Of a stretch of 64,000 bases of DNA, positions 1 to 8,669 are shown in pieces. The DNA is taken from positions 6,820,001-6,884,000 of the forward strand of contig NZ_CP041244.1 in the NCBI RefSeq assembly GCF_006547145.1, written 5' to 3'. The notes under the pieces were generated by a model. The model saw only the letters and a list, made by a program, of their open reading frames with translations, searched no databases and had not been told where the DNA came from. Made by a program: the position numbers and the translations under genes. Positions within the stretch are counted from its first letter, which is position 1. Every line of letters begins with the position of its first letter. Origin of the DNA: Actinomadura sp. WMMA1423. GTDB lineage: Bacteria > Actinomycetota > Actinomycetes > Streptosporangiales > Streptosporangiaceae.

Positions 1-34
1 GATGTTCGCCGTGCGGGCCGGGGGTGTAGTGGGC

Positions 35-40
35 TAACTT
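35..40 (+). promoter_or_regulatory. -10 element of a probable leaderless promoter
   Basis: TAACTT ends 7 nt before the GTG at 48, so the transcript would begin at or next to the start codon. No convincing -35 is visible. Confidence 0.35.
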
Positions 41-47
41 CGAGGCC

Positions 48-431
48 GTGACCGAGCCACTGGGACGCGTGCTGGTCGTCGATGATGACGAGGTGATCCG
101 CCAGCTCATCGCCGTGAACCTGCAACTGGAGGGGTTCGACGTCTCGACCGCGGTGGACGGGCAGGACTGCCTGGACAGGGTGGCGGAGGTCGGGCCGGAC
201 GTGATCACGCTGGACGTGATGATGCCCAGGCTGGACGGGTGGGTCACGGCGGTGCGGCTGCGCGAGGACCCCGGGACCGCGCACATCAGGGTCGTGATGA
301 TCACGGCGCGGGCGCAGGAGCACGACGTGCGGCGGGGGCACGAGATCGGTGTCGACGCGTACGTGACGAAGCCGTTCGACCCCAACCATCTGATCCAGAC
401 GGTGCGGAAACTGGCTGCGGTGTCCAGATAG
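48..431 (+). CDS. stand-alone response-regulator receiver protein (CheY-like)
   Basis: A 127-residue single receiver domain with no output domain. The acidic pocket is D12-D14, the phospho-acceptor is D56 (in ITLDVMMP), T86 is the switch threonine and K108 (in VTKPF) the conserved lysine. Such proteins pass a phosphoryl signal to a partner by protein contact. No kinase gene lies beside it in the window, so the partner is unknown. The GTG start sits 7 nt behind a TANNNT-type -10, so the mRNA is probably leaderless. A DALR-domain gene begins 21 bp downstream with its own -10, so the two need not be co-transcribed. Confidence 0.85.
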   Translation: MTEPLGRVLVVDDDEVIRQLIAVNLQLEGFDVSTAVDGQDCLDRVAEVGPDVITLDVMMPRLDGWVTAVRLREDPGTAHIRVVMITARAQEHDVRRGHEIGVDAYVTKPFDPNHLIQTVRKLAAVSR

Positions 432-439
432 TGGTCGGC

Positions 440-445
440 TAGTCT
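440..445 (+). promoter_or_regulatory. -10 element of a probable leaderless promoter
   Basis: TAGTCT lies 7 nt upstream of the GTG at 453, inside the short gap after the receiver gene. This predicts a leaderless transcript opening the DALR-lysA-hom operon. Confidence 0.4.
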
Positions 446-452
446 CACCAGG

Positions 453-1127
453 GTGACTCCAGGCGATGCTCTCGTGCGCGCGGTGCGGGAAGCCGTGGCC
501 GCGGGGGAGATCGACGTCGTGGTCCCCGAGAAGGTCGTGGTCTTCGGACGGGGCGGCGGGGTCTTCGAGAGTCCGGTGGCGCTGCGGCTCGGGGTGGATC
601 CGCGGGTGATCGCGCGCCGGGTCGGGGGGAGCGTGTCCGGGCCCGGGTTCGTCAGGGTCGTGGTGGGGCCGGAGCTGGTGGAGGCCGTTCGGAGTGATCC
701 TCGTTACGGGGTCGCCCGGGTGCCGCCAGGCGGGTGGAGCGAGTGGCCTCGGACGTTCGAGAATCCGGGGTTCTCGGTGCGGTACGCCTACGCGCGGGCC
801 TGCTGGGTGGGGCGTTGGGCCCGGGAACTCGGTGTCGGGGCCGGGCCGTTCGAGGGTGGTGCGGAGGAACTCGTGGGGGCGCTGGGCGACATGCCCGGAC
901 GAGCCGCGCAGGCGGAGCGGGAACGGGATGCCAGGCCGCTGATGTTGTGCTTGGAGAAGGTGGCCGAGGCGTACCACGAGGTGCATGAGCGTTGTCCCGC
1001 GGTGCCCATGGGCGATGAGGAGCCCGGGGCGGTGCACGCGGGACGGGTCGGCCTGGCCGAGGCCGTCGAGGTCGCCCTCGGCAACGGGCTGAACATGATC
1101 GGTGAGACCCCTAGAGAGCGGATATGA
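453..1127 (+). CDS. DALR anticodon-binding domain protein (ArgS C-terminal-like)
   Basis: A 224-residue protein whose C-terminal half resembles the anticodon-binding (DALR) domain of arginyl-tRNA synthetase. Its last residues, ANGL-like GNGLNMIGETPRERI, match the usual ArgS ending (NGLxLLGxxAPERM). The N-terminal part has a PEKVVVFGRGGGVFESPVALRL stretch, but I see no HIGH or KMSKS catalytic motif, so it cannot be a full synthetase. It overlaps lysA by 4 bp (ATGA), implying translational coupling. In corynebacteria argS itself precedes lysA, so this may be a relic or repurposed ArgS domain kept in the ancestral place. Function unknown. Confidence 0.75.
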   Translation: MTPGDALVRAVREAVAAGEIDVVVPEKVVVFGRGGGVFESPVALRLGVDPRVIARRVGGSVSGPGFVRVVVGPELVEAVRSDPRYGVARVPPGGWSEWPRTFENPGFSVRYAYARACWVGRWARELGVGAGPFEGGAEELVGALGDMPGRAAQAERERDARPLMLCLEKVAEAYHEVHERCPAVPMGDEEPGAVHAGRVGLAEAVEVALGNGLNMIGETPRERI

Positions 1128-2515
1128 GTCGAGTACACCCTGCTGGGCCGCGGCACGCCGACGTCCTGCCGGAGGATCATCCGGCCGGGCCGGCGGAGGA
1201 TCTGAACGCGCTGGAGCCTTCGGTGTGGCCGCGTAACTCCAAGCGGGAGGAGGGCGTCCTCACCGTCGCGGGAGTTGACGTCAGGGACCTGGCGAAGGAG
1301 TACGGGACGCCCCTCTACGTATACGACGAGGAGGACGTCCGGAGCCGCGCCAGGGAGTACGCGGCCGCGTTCCATGACGGGGACGTCCACTACGCGGGCA
1401 AGGCCTTCCTCTGCACGGCGGTCGCGCGGTGGCTGAACGAGGAGGGGCTCGGCCTCGACGTGTGCAGCGGTGGTGAGCTTGCCGTGGCGCTGGCGGCGGG
1501 CTTTCCTACCGAGCGCATCACGTTGCACGGGAGCAACAAGGCGCCCTGGGAGCTGGAGAAGGCCCTGGAGGTGGGGGTCGGGCGGATCGTCCTCGATTCC
1601 TTCGAGGAGATCGCCCGCGTGGGGTATCTCGCCCAGGAGATGGGCGTCCGGCCCAAGGTGATGGTGCGCGTGACCACGGGTGTGGAGGCGCACACCCACG
1701 AGTTCATCGCCACCGCGCACGATGACCAGAAGTTCGGGTTCTCCAGGAGTTCCGGAGCGGCCCTGGAGGCGGTCAGGCGGGTTCTGGAGCTGGGGCAGCT
1801 CGAACTGGCGGGGCTGCACAGCCACATCGGGTCGCAGATCTTCGACGTGGACGGGTTCGAGGTGGCCGCGCACCGGCTGGCGGAGTTGCTGGTGGCCATC
1901 CGCGACGAGCACGGGGTCGAGCTTCCTGAGCTGGACCTCGGCGGCGGCTACGGCATCGCGTACCTGCCCGGCGAGGAGCCGCACGACCCGAAGTCGATCG
2001 CGGACGGCCTGCGCGACATCGTGGCGCGCGAGTGCCGGGCCTACGAGCTGTCGATGCCGCGGCTGACCGTGGAGCCGGGACGGGCGATCATCGGCCCGGG
2101 CGGCGTCACGCTGTACGAGGTCGGAACCGTGAAGGACGTCGAGGGCCTGCGCACGTACGTCTCCGTCGACGGCGGCATGAGCGACAACCTGCGCACGGCC
2201 TTGTACGGCGCCGAGTACACCGGCGTGCTGGCGAGCAGGTCCTCCGGCGCCGCGCCCATGCTCAGTAGGCTTGTCGGCAAGCACTGCGAGAGCGGCGACA
2301 TCGTCGTGCGCGACCTGTGGTTCCCCGAAGATCTTGCGGCGGGGGACCTCGTGGCGGTCGCGGCGACCGGTGCGTACTGCCGGTCGATGGCAAGCAACTA
2401 CAACCATGTCCCGAAGCCGGCGGTGGTGGCGGTGCGGGACGGCAGGTCGCGCGTGATCGTCCGCCGGGAGAGCGCGGAGGACCTGCTGCGGCTCGATGCG
2501 GAGGTCGAAGCGTGA
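1124..2515 (+). CDS. lysA: diaminopimelate decarboxylase
   Basis: Final step of lysine synthesis: PLP-dependent decarboxylation of meso-diaminopimelate in the cytoplasm. The 463-residue length is normal for actinobacterial LysA. The PLP lysine is K93 in HYAGKAF. Other landmarks are HSHIGSQ, the glycine loop GGGYGI, VEPGR, and the C-terminal KHCESGD and YCRSMASNYN motifs that complete the dimer active site. It starts inside the stop codon of the DALR gene and its own stop overlaps the hom start (GTGA), so the three genes form a coupled operon. Confidence 0.97.
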   Translation: MSRVHPAGPRHADVLPEDHPAGPAEDLNALEPSVWPRNSKREEGVLTVAGVDVRDLAKEYGTPLYVYDEEDVRSRAREYAAAFHDGDVHYAGKAFLCTAVARWLNEEGLGLDVCSGGELAVALAAGFPTERITLHGSNKAPWELEKALEVGVGRIVLDSFEEIARVGYLAQEMGVRPKVMVRVTTGVEAHTHEFIATAHDDQKFGFSRSSGAALEAVRRVLELGQLELAGLHSHIGSQIFDVDGFEVAAHRLAELLVAIRDEHGVELPELDLGGGYGIAYLPGEEPHDPKSIADGLRDIVARECRAYELSMPRLTVEPGRAIIGPGGVTLYEVGTVKDVEGLRTYVSVDGGMSDNLRTALYGAEYTGVLASRSSGAAPMLSRLVGKHCESGDIVVRDLWFPEDLAAGDLVAVAATGAYCRSMASNYNHVPKPAVVAVRDGRSRVIVRRESAEDLLRLDAEVEA

Positions 2516-3816
2516 AACCCGGACTGCGCGTGGCGCTGCTCGGTTGCGGCGTGGTCGGCACGGAGGTCGTCCGGCTCCTGAACGAGCAGGCCGACGATCT
2601 GGCCGCGCGGGTCGGGGTCCCGCTGGAGCTGGCGGGGATCGCCGTGCGCCGGCCGGACCGGGTGCGCGCGGGCGTCGACCCGGCGCTGCTGACCACTGAC
2701 GCGCAGGCGCTGGTGACCAGGGACGACGTCGACATCGTCATCGAGGTGATCGGTGGCATCGAGCCCGCCAGGACGCTGATGCTGGAGGCGATGAAGACCG
2801 GCAAGTCGGTCATCTCCGCGAACAAGGCGCTGCTGGCCGAGGACGGCGCGACGCTGTTCGCGGCGGCGCGGGAGTACGGCGCCGACCTGTACTACGAGGC
2901 GTCGGTGGCGGGCGCGATCCCGCTGCTGCGGCCGCTGCGGGAGTCGCTGGTCGGCGACCACGTGCACCGGGTCCTCGGCATCGTGAACGGCACCACGAAC
3001 TACATCCTCGACCAGATGGACACGCACGGCGCCGGTTTCAACGACGCGCTGGAGGAGGCGCAGGCGCTCGGCTACGCGGAGGCCGACCCGACCGCCGACG
3101 TGGAGGGCTTCGACGCGGCGGCCAAGGCGGCGATCCTGGCGCAGCTCGCCTTCCACACGCCGGTGACGGCCGCGGACGTCCACCGCGAGGGCATCACCGA
3201 GGTGAGCGCCGCCGACGTGGCGGGCGCCCAGAGCATGGACTGCGTCGTCAAGCTCCTGGCCATCTGCGAGCGCGTCCCCTCGCAGGACGGCCGCAACGGG
3301 CGCGGGGTGTCGGTCCGCGTCTACCCGGCGATGATCCCGAGGTCGCACCCGCTGGCGAGCGTCCGCGAGGCCTACAACGCGGTGTTCGTCGAGGCGGAGT
3401 CGGCCGGGTCGCTGATGTTCTACGGCGCGGGCGCGGGCGGCGCCCCGACGGCGTCGGCGATCCTCGGCGACCTCGTCGCGGTCGCGCGCAACGTGGTCGG
3501 CGGCACGCCCGGCCCGGTGGAGGTCACGTACGCGAAGCTCCCCGTGCTCCCGATGGGCGAGACCATCACGCGCTACTACATCCAGGTGGACGTCACGGAC
3601 GAGGCCGGCGTCCTCGCCACCGTCGCCCAGTCGTTCGCCAAGCACGGCGTCTCCATCCAGGCCGTCCGGCAGGTCGGGTCCGGGGAGGAGGCGCAGCTCG
3701 TCGTCGTGACGCACCGGGCGCCGGACGCGGCGCTGTCGGCGACGGTGGAGGGCCTGCGCGGGCTGGAGATCGTCCGGGAGGTGACGAGCGTGATGCGCGT
3801 CGAAGGCGACGAATAG
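2512..3816 (+). CDS. hom: homoserine dehydrogenase
   Basis: Reduces aspartate semialdehyde to homoserine with NAD(P)H, the branch point toward threonine and methionine. The GTG at 2512 overlaps the lysA stop by 4 bp and puts the Rossmann motif GCGVVG immediately after the N-terminus, giving 434 residues. The catalytic-domain signature NGTTNYIL and the lysine in DAAAKAAIL are present. A C-terminal ACT domain (about residues 350-430, starting YYIQVDVTDEAGVL) should bind threonine for feedback inhibition. A longer frame reaches back to 2317 but would overlap lysA by 200 bp and is not used. Confidence 0.96.
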   Translation: MKPGLRVALLGCGVVGTEVVRLLNEQADDLAARVGVPLELAGIAVRRPDRVRAGVDPALLTTDAQALVTRDDVDIVIEVIGGIEPARTLMLEAMKTGKSVISANKALLAEDGATLFAAAREYGADLYYEASVAGAIPLLRPLRESLVGDHVHRVLGIVNGTTNYILDQMDTHGAGFNDALEEAQALGYAEADPTADVEGFDAAAKAAILAQLAFHTPVTAADVHREGITEVSAADVAGAQSMDCVVKLLAICERVPSQDGRNGRGVSVRVYPAMIPRSHPLASVREAYNAVFVEAESAGSLMFYGAGAGGAPTASAILGDLVAVARNVVGGTPGPVEVTYAKLPVLPMGETITRYYIQVDVTDEAGVLATVAQSFAKHGVSIQAVRQVGSGEEAQLVVVTHRAPDAALSATVEGLRGLEIVREVTSVMRVEGDE

Positions 3817-3885
3817 GCGAGAAGTACGGCGAGGACCGTCCCGATAGACTTCGGGTGACATCGCAGGTCAGGCGAGGAGACCGAC

Positions 3886-4953
3886 GTGAACGCGAACGCC
3901 CGCGCGTGGCGCGGCATTATCGAGGAGTACCGCGACCGGCTTCCGGTGACGGACGCGACGCCGGTCGTGACCCTCCTGGAGGGCGGTACCCCCCTGGTGC
4001 CCGCCCCCCGGTTGTCCCAGCTGACCGGCTCCGAGGTGTTCCTCAAGGTCGAGGGCGCCAACCCGACCGGTTCGTTCAAGGACCGGGGCATGACGATGGC
4101 CATCAGCAAGGCGGCCGAGGAGGGCGCGAAGGCCGTCATCTGCGCCTCCACCGGCAACACCTCCGCGTCCGCCGCCGCGTACGCGGTGCGGGCCGGGATG
4201 ACCTGCGCGGTCCTGGTCCCCAACGGCAAGATCGCGATGGGCAAGCTGGCCCAGGCGCTGGTGCACGGCGCCCGGCTCCTGCAGGTCGACGGCAACTTCG
4301 ACGACTGCCTGGAACTGGCGCGCAAGCTGTCCGTCGACTACCCGGTCGCGCTGGTCAACTCGGTCAACAAGTACCGGCTGCAGGGCCAGAAGACCGCCGC
4401 GTTCGAGATCGTGGACGCGCTGGGCGACGCGCCCGACGTCCACTGCCTGCCCGTCGGGAACGCCGGCAACATCTCCGCCTACTGGATGGGCTACAAGGAG
4501 TACGCCAAGGACGGCGTCTCCTCGCGCACCCCGCGGATGCTGGGCTTCCAGGCGAGCGGCGCGGCGCCGTTCGTGAAGGGCGAGCCCGTCCTGAAGCCGC
4601 AGACGATCGCCACCGCGATCCGCATCGGCAACCCCGCCTCCTGGGACCTCGCCGTCGCCGCGCGGGACGAGTCCGGCGGCGCCATCGACTCGGTCACCGA
4701 CCGGCAGATCCTCGCCGCCTACAGGCTTCTCGCCCGGGAGGAGGGCGTCTTCGTGGAGCCCGCCTCCGCGGCGAGCGTCGCGGGCCTGATCCAGGCGAGC
4801 GAGCAGGGCGGGGTCGCGTCCGGGTCCCGGGTCGTCTGCACCGTGACGGGCAACGGCCTCAAGGACCCCGACTGGGCCATCTCCGGGGCGCCCGCGCCCA
4901 CGACCATCAAGGTCGACGCGCACTCCGCCGCGTCCGAGCTCGGCCTCACCTGA
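3886..4953 (+). CDS. thrC: threonine synthase
   Basis: PLP enzyme converting O-phosphohomoserine to threonine. It has 355 residues, the short type usual in actinobacteria and bacilli. The PLP lysine is K65 in NPTGSFKDRG. The phosphate-binding loop GNAGN and substrate-binding ASTGNTSAS are visible. GAGGAGA at 3874-3880 is the ribosome site for the GTG start. A 69-bp gap separates it from hom, and thrB follows after one base, so thrC-thrB are co-translated. Confidence 0.97.
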   Translation: MNANARAWRGIIEEYRDRLPVTDATPVVTLLEGGTPLVPAPRLSQLTGSEVFLKVEGANPTGSFKDRGMTMAISKAAEEGAKAVICASTGNTSASAAAYAVRAGMTCAVLVPNGKIAMGKLAQALVHGARLLQVDGNFDDCLELARKLSVDYPVALVNSVNKYRLQGQKTAAFEIVDALGDAPDVHCLPVGNAGNISAYWMGYKEYAKDGVSSRTPRMLGFQASGAAPFVKGEPVLKPQTIATAIRIGNPASWDLAVAARDESGGAIDSVTDRQILAAYRLLAREEGVFVEPASAASVAGLIQASEQGGVASGSRVVCTVTGNGLKDPDWAISGAPAPTTIKVDAHSAASELGLT

Positions 4954-4954
4954 G

Positions 4955-5896
4955 GTGGGCTGGGCTGACGGCCCGGTGCTGGTGCGGACCCCCGCCACCA
5001 GCGCGAACCTGGGCCCCGGATTCGACTCGCTCGGCCTCGCGCTGGCGCTGTACGACGACGTCGAGGTGGAGGCGACCGCCGGCGGGCTGTCCATCGAGGT
5101 GGACGGCGAGGGCGCCGAGGTCGCCGACCGCGGCGAGCGGCACCTGATCGTGCGGGTGCTGCGCCGGACCTTCGACGTCCTGGACGACCTGGCCGGAACC
5201 GGTCCCGCCCGCCCGGAGGGGCTCCGGCTGCGGTGCCGCAACCGCATCCCGCACAGCCGGGGGCTCGGTTCCTCGTCCGCCGCGATCGTCGCCGGGATCG
5301 TCGCGGCCCGCGCGCTGCACCCCGCCGGGAAGCTCCTCGACGACGCCGGGGCGCTGCGCCTCGCGACGGAGATCGAGGGCCATCCCGACAACGTGGCGCC
5401 GTGCCTCGCCGGCGGCCTGACCGTCGCCTGGACGGCGCCCGGCGGCCCCCGGTCGGTGCGGCTGGAGTCGCAGGTCGGACAGGTCGTGGCGTTCGTCCCC
5501 GAGCAGCGGCTGGCGACCGAGCGGGCCCGCGGGCTGCTGCCCGAGACCGTCCCGCACGGGGACGCCGCCGCCAACGCCGCGCGCGCCGCGCTGCTCGTCG
5601 CGGCCCTCACCTGCGGCCTGGACGCCGGGGTCCTGCTCGACGCGACCGAGGACCGGCTCCACCAGGACTACCGCGCTCCCGCCATGCCGGAGTCCGCGGC
5701 GCTCGTCGCGCGGCTGCGCGGCGCGGGCGTCCCGGCGGTGATCTCCGGTGCCGGGCCGACCGTCCTGGCCTTCACAACCGCGGCGCAGGTTGATTCGATA
5801 GGCGGCGGAGTGGGTAAAGGCTGGCACGAACACCCGTTGGACGTCGCGACCCGCGGCGCACACGTCGTGCCCGGAGAATCCGAGACCCGGGCCTGA
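4955..5896 (+). CDS. thrB: homoserine kinase
   Basis: GHMP-family kinase phosphorylating homoserine with ATP, the substrate supply for ThrC. It has 313 residues. The N-terminal motif PATSANLGPGFDSLG and the GHMP ATP loop GLGSSSAA (about residues 105-112) are intact, as is the C-terminal glycine loop GAGPTVLAF. The GTG start lies one base after the thrC stop. It is the last gene of the aspartate-family cluster; I see no strong hairpin directly after it. Confidence 0.96.
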   Translation: MGWADGPVLVRTPATSANLGPGFDSLGLALALYDDVEVEATAGGLSIEVDGEGAEVADRGERHLIVRVLRRTFDVLDDLAGTGPARPEGLRLRCRNRIPHSRGLGSSSAAIVAGIVAARALHPAGKLLDDAGALRLATEIEGHPDNVAPCLAGGLTVAWTAPGGPRSVRLESQVGQVVAFVPEQRLATERARGLLPETVPHGDAAANAARAALLVAALTCGLDAGVLLDATEDRLHQDYRAPAMPESAALVARLRGAGVPAVISGAGPTVLAFTTAAQVDSIGGGVGKGWHEHPLDVATRGAHVVPGESETRA

Positions 5897-6350
5897 CCGC
5901 GCCGCCGGGGGCGGGGGCCATGCGTCGCTCCGGCCGGTGCACGTTTCCGGACGGATCCCACTAGGTAAATTGCGAAGACATCGACCTCTGGGGAATAGCA
6001 GTGTGCCCTGGTGATGTTAGGCTGATTGCCGCACCAGATGCCCCGTTCGGGGCAGCGTGCTCGTCAGCCGCGCGTCGCCTGTTCGACCCTCCGGTCGTGT
6101 CGGTCCCGCGTACCAGGCTCCCCGACACCGTGACTTTCCGTTGTCAGGCATTCCAGCGAAACTTCGGACGTGGCGGTACCGGGGACCCGCACGAGCGGAA
6201 CGTCCCGTCCACCATCTGGCTGTGCCCAGAACACGCAGATCCCGGTTCCATCGTGATCAGCGGAGCCCGATCCGGCGCCCCCGCCGGGCCGCACCACCGG
6301 GTCGACTGGCCGAACGCCGGCCAACGCCCGCGCCCTGGGAAGGACCCTTA
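5897..6350 (+). promoter_or_regulatory. long leader / intergenic region upstream of rho
   Basis: 454 bp with no convincing gene. A weak promoter candidate is TTGCGA at 5970-5975; a second possible -10, TAGGCT, is at 6018-6023. A perfect 6-bp hairpin (TGCCCC/GGGGCA, loop GTTC) occupies 6039-6054. The rho ribosome site GGGAAGGA is at 6337-6344. An open frame runs through 6001-6351 on the + strand but has no ribosome site or recognisable homology. Rho genes commonly autoregulate through long leaders, which is the likeliest purpose. Confidence 0.4.
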
Positions 6351-8447
6351 GTGAGCGAATCCAGCGAACTCCTTACGGACGCAACCAGCACGGAAGCCGC
6401 CGCCGCTCCGGCCGGCGCGGAGCCCGCCGCCCCCCGGCGCCGCCGCGGCACCGGCCTGTCGGCCATGGTGCTCCCCGAGCTCAAGGCGCTCGCGTCCAGC
6501 CTCGGCATCACCGGCACGACCGGGATGCGCAAGAGCCAGCTCATCGCCGCCATCCAGGAGAAGCAGGGCGGCCAGGGGCAGGCGGGGGGCGAGCAGGGAG
6601 CCGCTGCGCCGGTGGCGACCGAGCGCCCGCGCCGCGGACGCGCCTCCGCCAAGCGCGAGGTGGCCGAAGAGCAGGTCACCATCGCCGACGTCGCGCCCGC
6701 GGCGTCTTCGGACAGCGCGACCGCGTCCGAGGGCCAGGCCGGTGCGGCGGGCCAGCCGAGCGCGGCGGGCCAGGCGGGCACGGTGGAGAAGGCCGGCCAG
6801 GGCGACAAGCAGGACAAGGCCGACCGGCAGGGCGGCCGGCAGCGGGGCGACAGGCAGGACCGGGGATCTTCCGAGGGACGCGGCGACCGCCAGAGCCGTG
6901 ACCAGGGCCGGGAGCAGAACGCCGAGGACGGCGAGTCCCAGGGCGGCCGCGACGGCAACCGCGACGGGCGCGAGGGCCGCGACGGCGGCGGGCGCCAGCG
7001 GCAGCGCGGCGGCCGGGAGCGCGGCGAGGGCCGCGACCGGGGCGAGCGCGGTGAGCGCGGTGAGCGCGGTGAGCGCGGAGACCGTGGTGAGCGCGGCGAG
7101 CGCGGCGAGCGCGGTGACCGGGGCGAGCGCGGAGACCGCGGAGACCAGGGCGGCGGACGCCAGCGCGGCCAGGGCGGCGGCGGTGGCCAGGGCGGCGGCG
7201 GCCAGCACGACGATGACGACGGCGGCGGCCGGGGCCGTCGCGGGCGCCGGTTCCGCGAGCGCAACCGCGGCCGCGGCCGCGAGCGCTACGAGGAGCCGGT
7301 GATCACCGAGGACGACGTCCTGATCCCGGTCGCGGGCATCCTCGACATCCTCGACAACTACGCCTTCGTCCGGACGACCGGCTACCTGCCCGGCCCGAAC
7401 GACGTGTACGTCTCGCTGGCGCAGGTCCGCAAGAACGGGCTGCGCAAGGGCGACGTCATCACCGGCGCCGTCCGGCAGGCGCGCGAGGGCGAGCGGCGCG
7501 AGAAGTTCAACGCGCTGGTCCGCCTCGACACCGTCAACGGGATGGAGCCCGACCAGGCCAAGGGCCGCGTCGATTTCAGCAAGCTGACCCCGCTGTACCC
7601 GCAGGAGCGGCTGCGCCTGGAGTCCGACCCGGGGATCCTGACGACCCGGATCATCGACCTGGTGTCGCCGATCGGCAAGGGCCAGCGCGGCCTGATCGTG
7701 TCGCCGCCGAAGGCCGGCAAGACGATGGTGCTCCAGGCGATCGCCAACGCGATCACCAAGAACAACCCGGAGTGCCACCTGATGGTCGTCCTCGTGGACG
7801 AGCGTCCGGAAGAGGTCACCGACATGCAGCGGACGGTGAAGGGCGAGGTCATCCACTCGACCTTCGACCGTCCCGCCGAGGACCACACCACGGTCGCGGA
7901 GCTGGCCATCGAGCGCGCCAAGCGGCTCGTCGAGCTCGGCCACGACGTCGTCGTGCTGCTCGACTCGATCACCCGCCTGGGCCGGGCCTACAACCTGGCG
8001 GCGCCCGCGTCCGGCCGGATCCTGTCCGGCGGTGTCGACTCGACCGCGCTGTACCCGCCGAAGCGGTTCTTCGGCGCGGCCCGCAACATCGAGAACGGCG
8101 GCTCGCTGACGATCCTCGCCACCGCGCTGGTGGAGACCGGGTCCCGCATGGACGAGGTCATCTTCGAGGAGTTCAAGGGCACCGGCAACATGGAGCTGAA
8201 GCTCAACCGGTCGCTCGCGGACAAGCGGATCTTCCCGGCGGTGGACGTCGACCAGTCCTCCACCCGCAAGGAGGAGATCCTCATGGCTCCGGAGGAGCTG
8301 CGGGTCGTCTGGCAGCTGCGCCGGGTGCTGCACGCGCTCGACACCCAGCAGGCGCTGGAGCTCCTCATCGAGAAGATGAAGGAGACCAAGTCCAACGCCG
8401 AGTTCCTGCTCCAGGTGCAGAAGACGACCGTGTCCGACGACCGCTGA
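6351..8447 (+). CDS. rho: transcription termination factor Rho (actinobacterial long form)
   Basis: Hexameric RNA-dependent ATPase that ends transcription. It has 698 residues against about 420 in E. coli because of a low-complexity insertion. Order: SAP-like N-terminal region (LSAMVLPELKALASSLGI, about 35-75), then about 230 residues rich in G, R, D, E and Q including GER/GDR tripeptide runs, then the cold-shock RNA-binding domain (DDVLIPVAGILDILDNYAF), then the RecA-type motor with Walker A PPKAGKT (about 450-456), DERPEEVTDM and Walker B LLDSITRLGRAYN. The insertion is typical of actinobacteria and adds RNA affinity. GTG start behind GGGAAGGA with 6-nt spacing. Confidence 0.97.
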   Translation: MSESSELLTDATSTEAAAAPAGAEPAAPRRRRGTGLSAMVLPELKALASSLGITGTTGMRKSQLIAAIQEKQGGQGQAGGEQGAAAPVATERPRRGRASAKREVAEEQVTIADVAPAASSDSATASEGQAGAAGQPSAAGQAGTVEKAGQGDKQDKADRQGGRQRGDRQDRGSSEGRGDRQSRDQGREQNAEDGESQGGRDGNRDGREGRDGGGRQRQRGGRERGEGRDRGERGERGERGERGDRGERGERGERGDRGERGDRGDQGGGRQRGQGGGGGQGGGGQHDDDDGGGRGRRGRRFRERNRGRGRERYEEPVITEDDVLIPVAGILDILDNYAFVRTTGYLPGPNDVYVSLAQVRKNGLRKGDVITGAVRQAREGERREKFNALVRLDTVNGMEPDQAKGRVDFSKLTPLYPQERLRLESDPGILTTRIIDLVSPIGKGQRGLIVSPPKAGKTMVLQAIANAITKNNPECHLMVVLVDERPEEVTDMQRTVKGEVIHSTFDRPAEDHTTVAELAIERAKRLVELGHDVVVLLDSITRLGRAYNLAAPASGRILSGGVDSTALYPPKRFFGAARNIENGGSLTILATALVETGSRMDEVIFEEFKGTGNMELKLNRSLADKRIFPAVDVDQSSTRKEEILMAPEELRVVWQLRRVLHALDTQQALELLIEKMKETKSNAEFLLQVQKTTVSDDR
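7030..7150 (+). repeat. 9-bp-period coding repeat in rho (GER/GDR tripeptides)
   Basis: Imperfect repeats of GAGCGCGGT-like 9-mers encode runs of Gly-Glu-Arg and Gly-Asp-Arg inside the Rho insertion. Such a tract can slip and vary in length between strains. Confidence 0.7.
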
Positions 8448-8478
8448 GTCCGACGGTCGACGACCGGGTAGCCGCAGA

Positions 8479-8509
8479 CGCCCCCGCCGGATCCCTTCCG
8501 GCTGGGGCG
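8479..8509 (+). terminator. rho-gene terminator hairpin
   Basis: CGCCCC plus GCCGG pair with CCGGC plus GGGGCG: 11 base pairs, one internal mismatch, 7-nt loop, 31 nt after the rho stop. No U-tract, as is common in high-GC actinobacteria. Confidence 0.75.
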
Positions 8510-8564
8510 CTCGCGTTCCTGGGGCCGGCGCGCTTCAGTCGTCCTCGACCGGCCTGAGGGCAGG

Positions 8565-8582
8565 GGTGGGGTTAGCCCCACC
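8565..8582. promoter_or_regulatory. 18-bp palindromic operator candidate upstream of the sensor kinase
   Basis: GGTGGGGTTAGCCCCACC: 7-bp arms around TTAG. The same 18-mer occurs at 32247-32264 before the DUF4097 gene. It ends 87 bp before the kinase start; a possible -10 (TAGGTT, 8641-8646) begins 67.5 bp from its centre. Confidence 0.5.
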
Positions 8583-8669
8583 TCCGATCCGCCGGGGCGC
8601 GCCATGGTCGTCCCGTCCCCGGCCCGGCAGGCTGGGACCGTAGGTTGGGAACGGGCACGGAGGGACGAC

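Noticed and set aside
788..2407. 539-codon minus-strand frame opposite lysA
   Set aside because: Antisense shadow; the + strand encodes a complete, motif-bearing LysA.
6001..6351. 116-codon open frame in the rho leader
   Set aside because: No ribosome site, no recognisable domain, and it ends exactly at the rho GTG; it is more likely an untranslated leader in a genome where chance frames are long.
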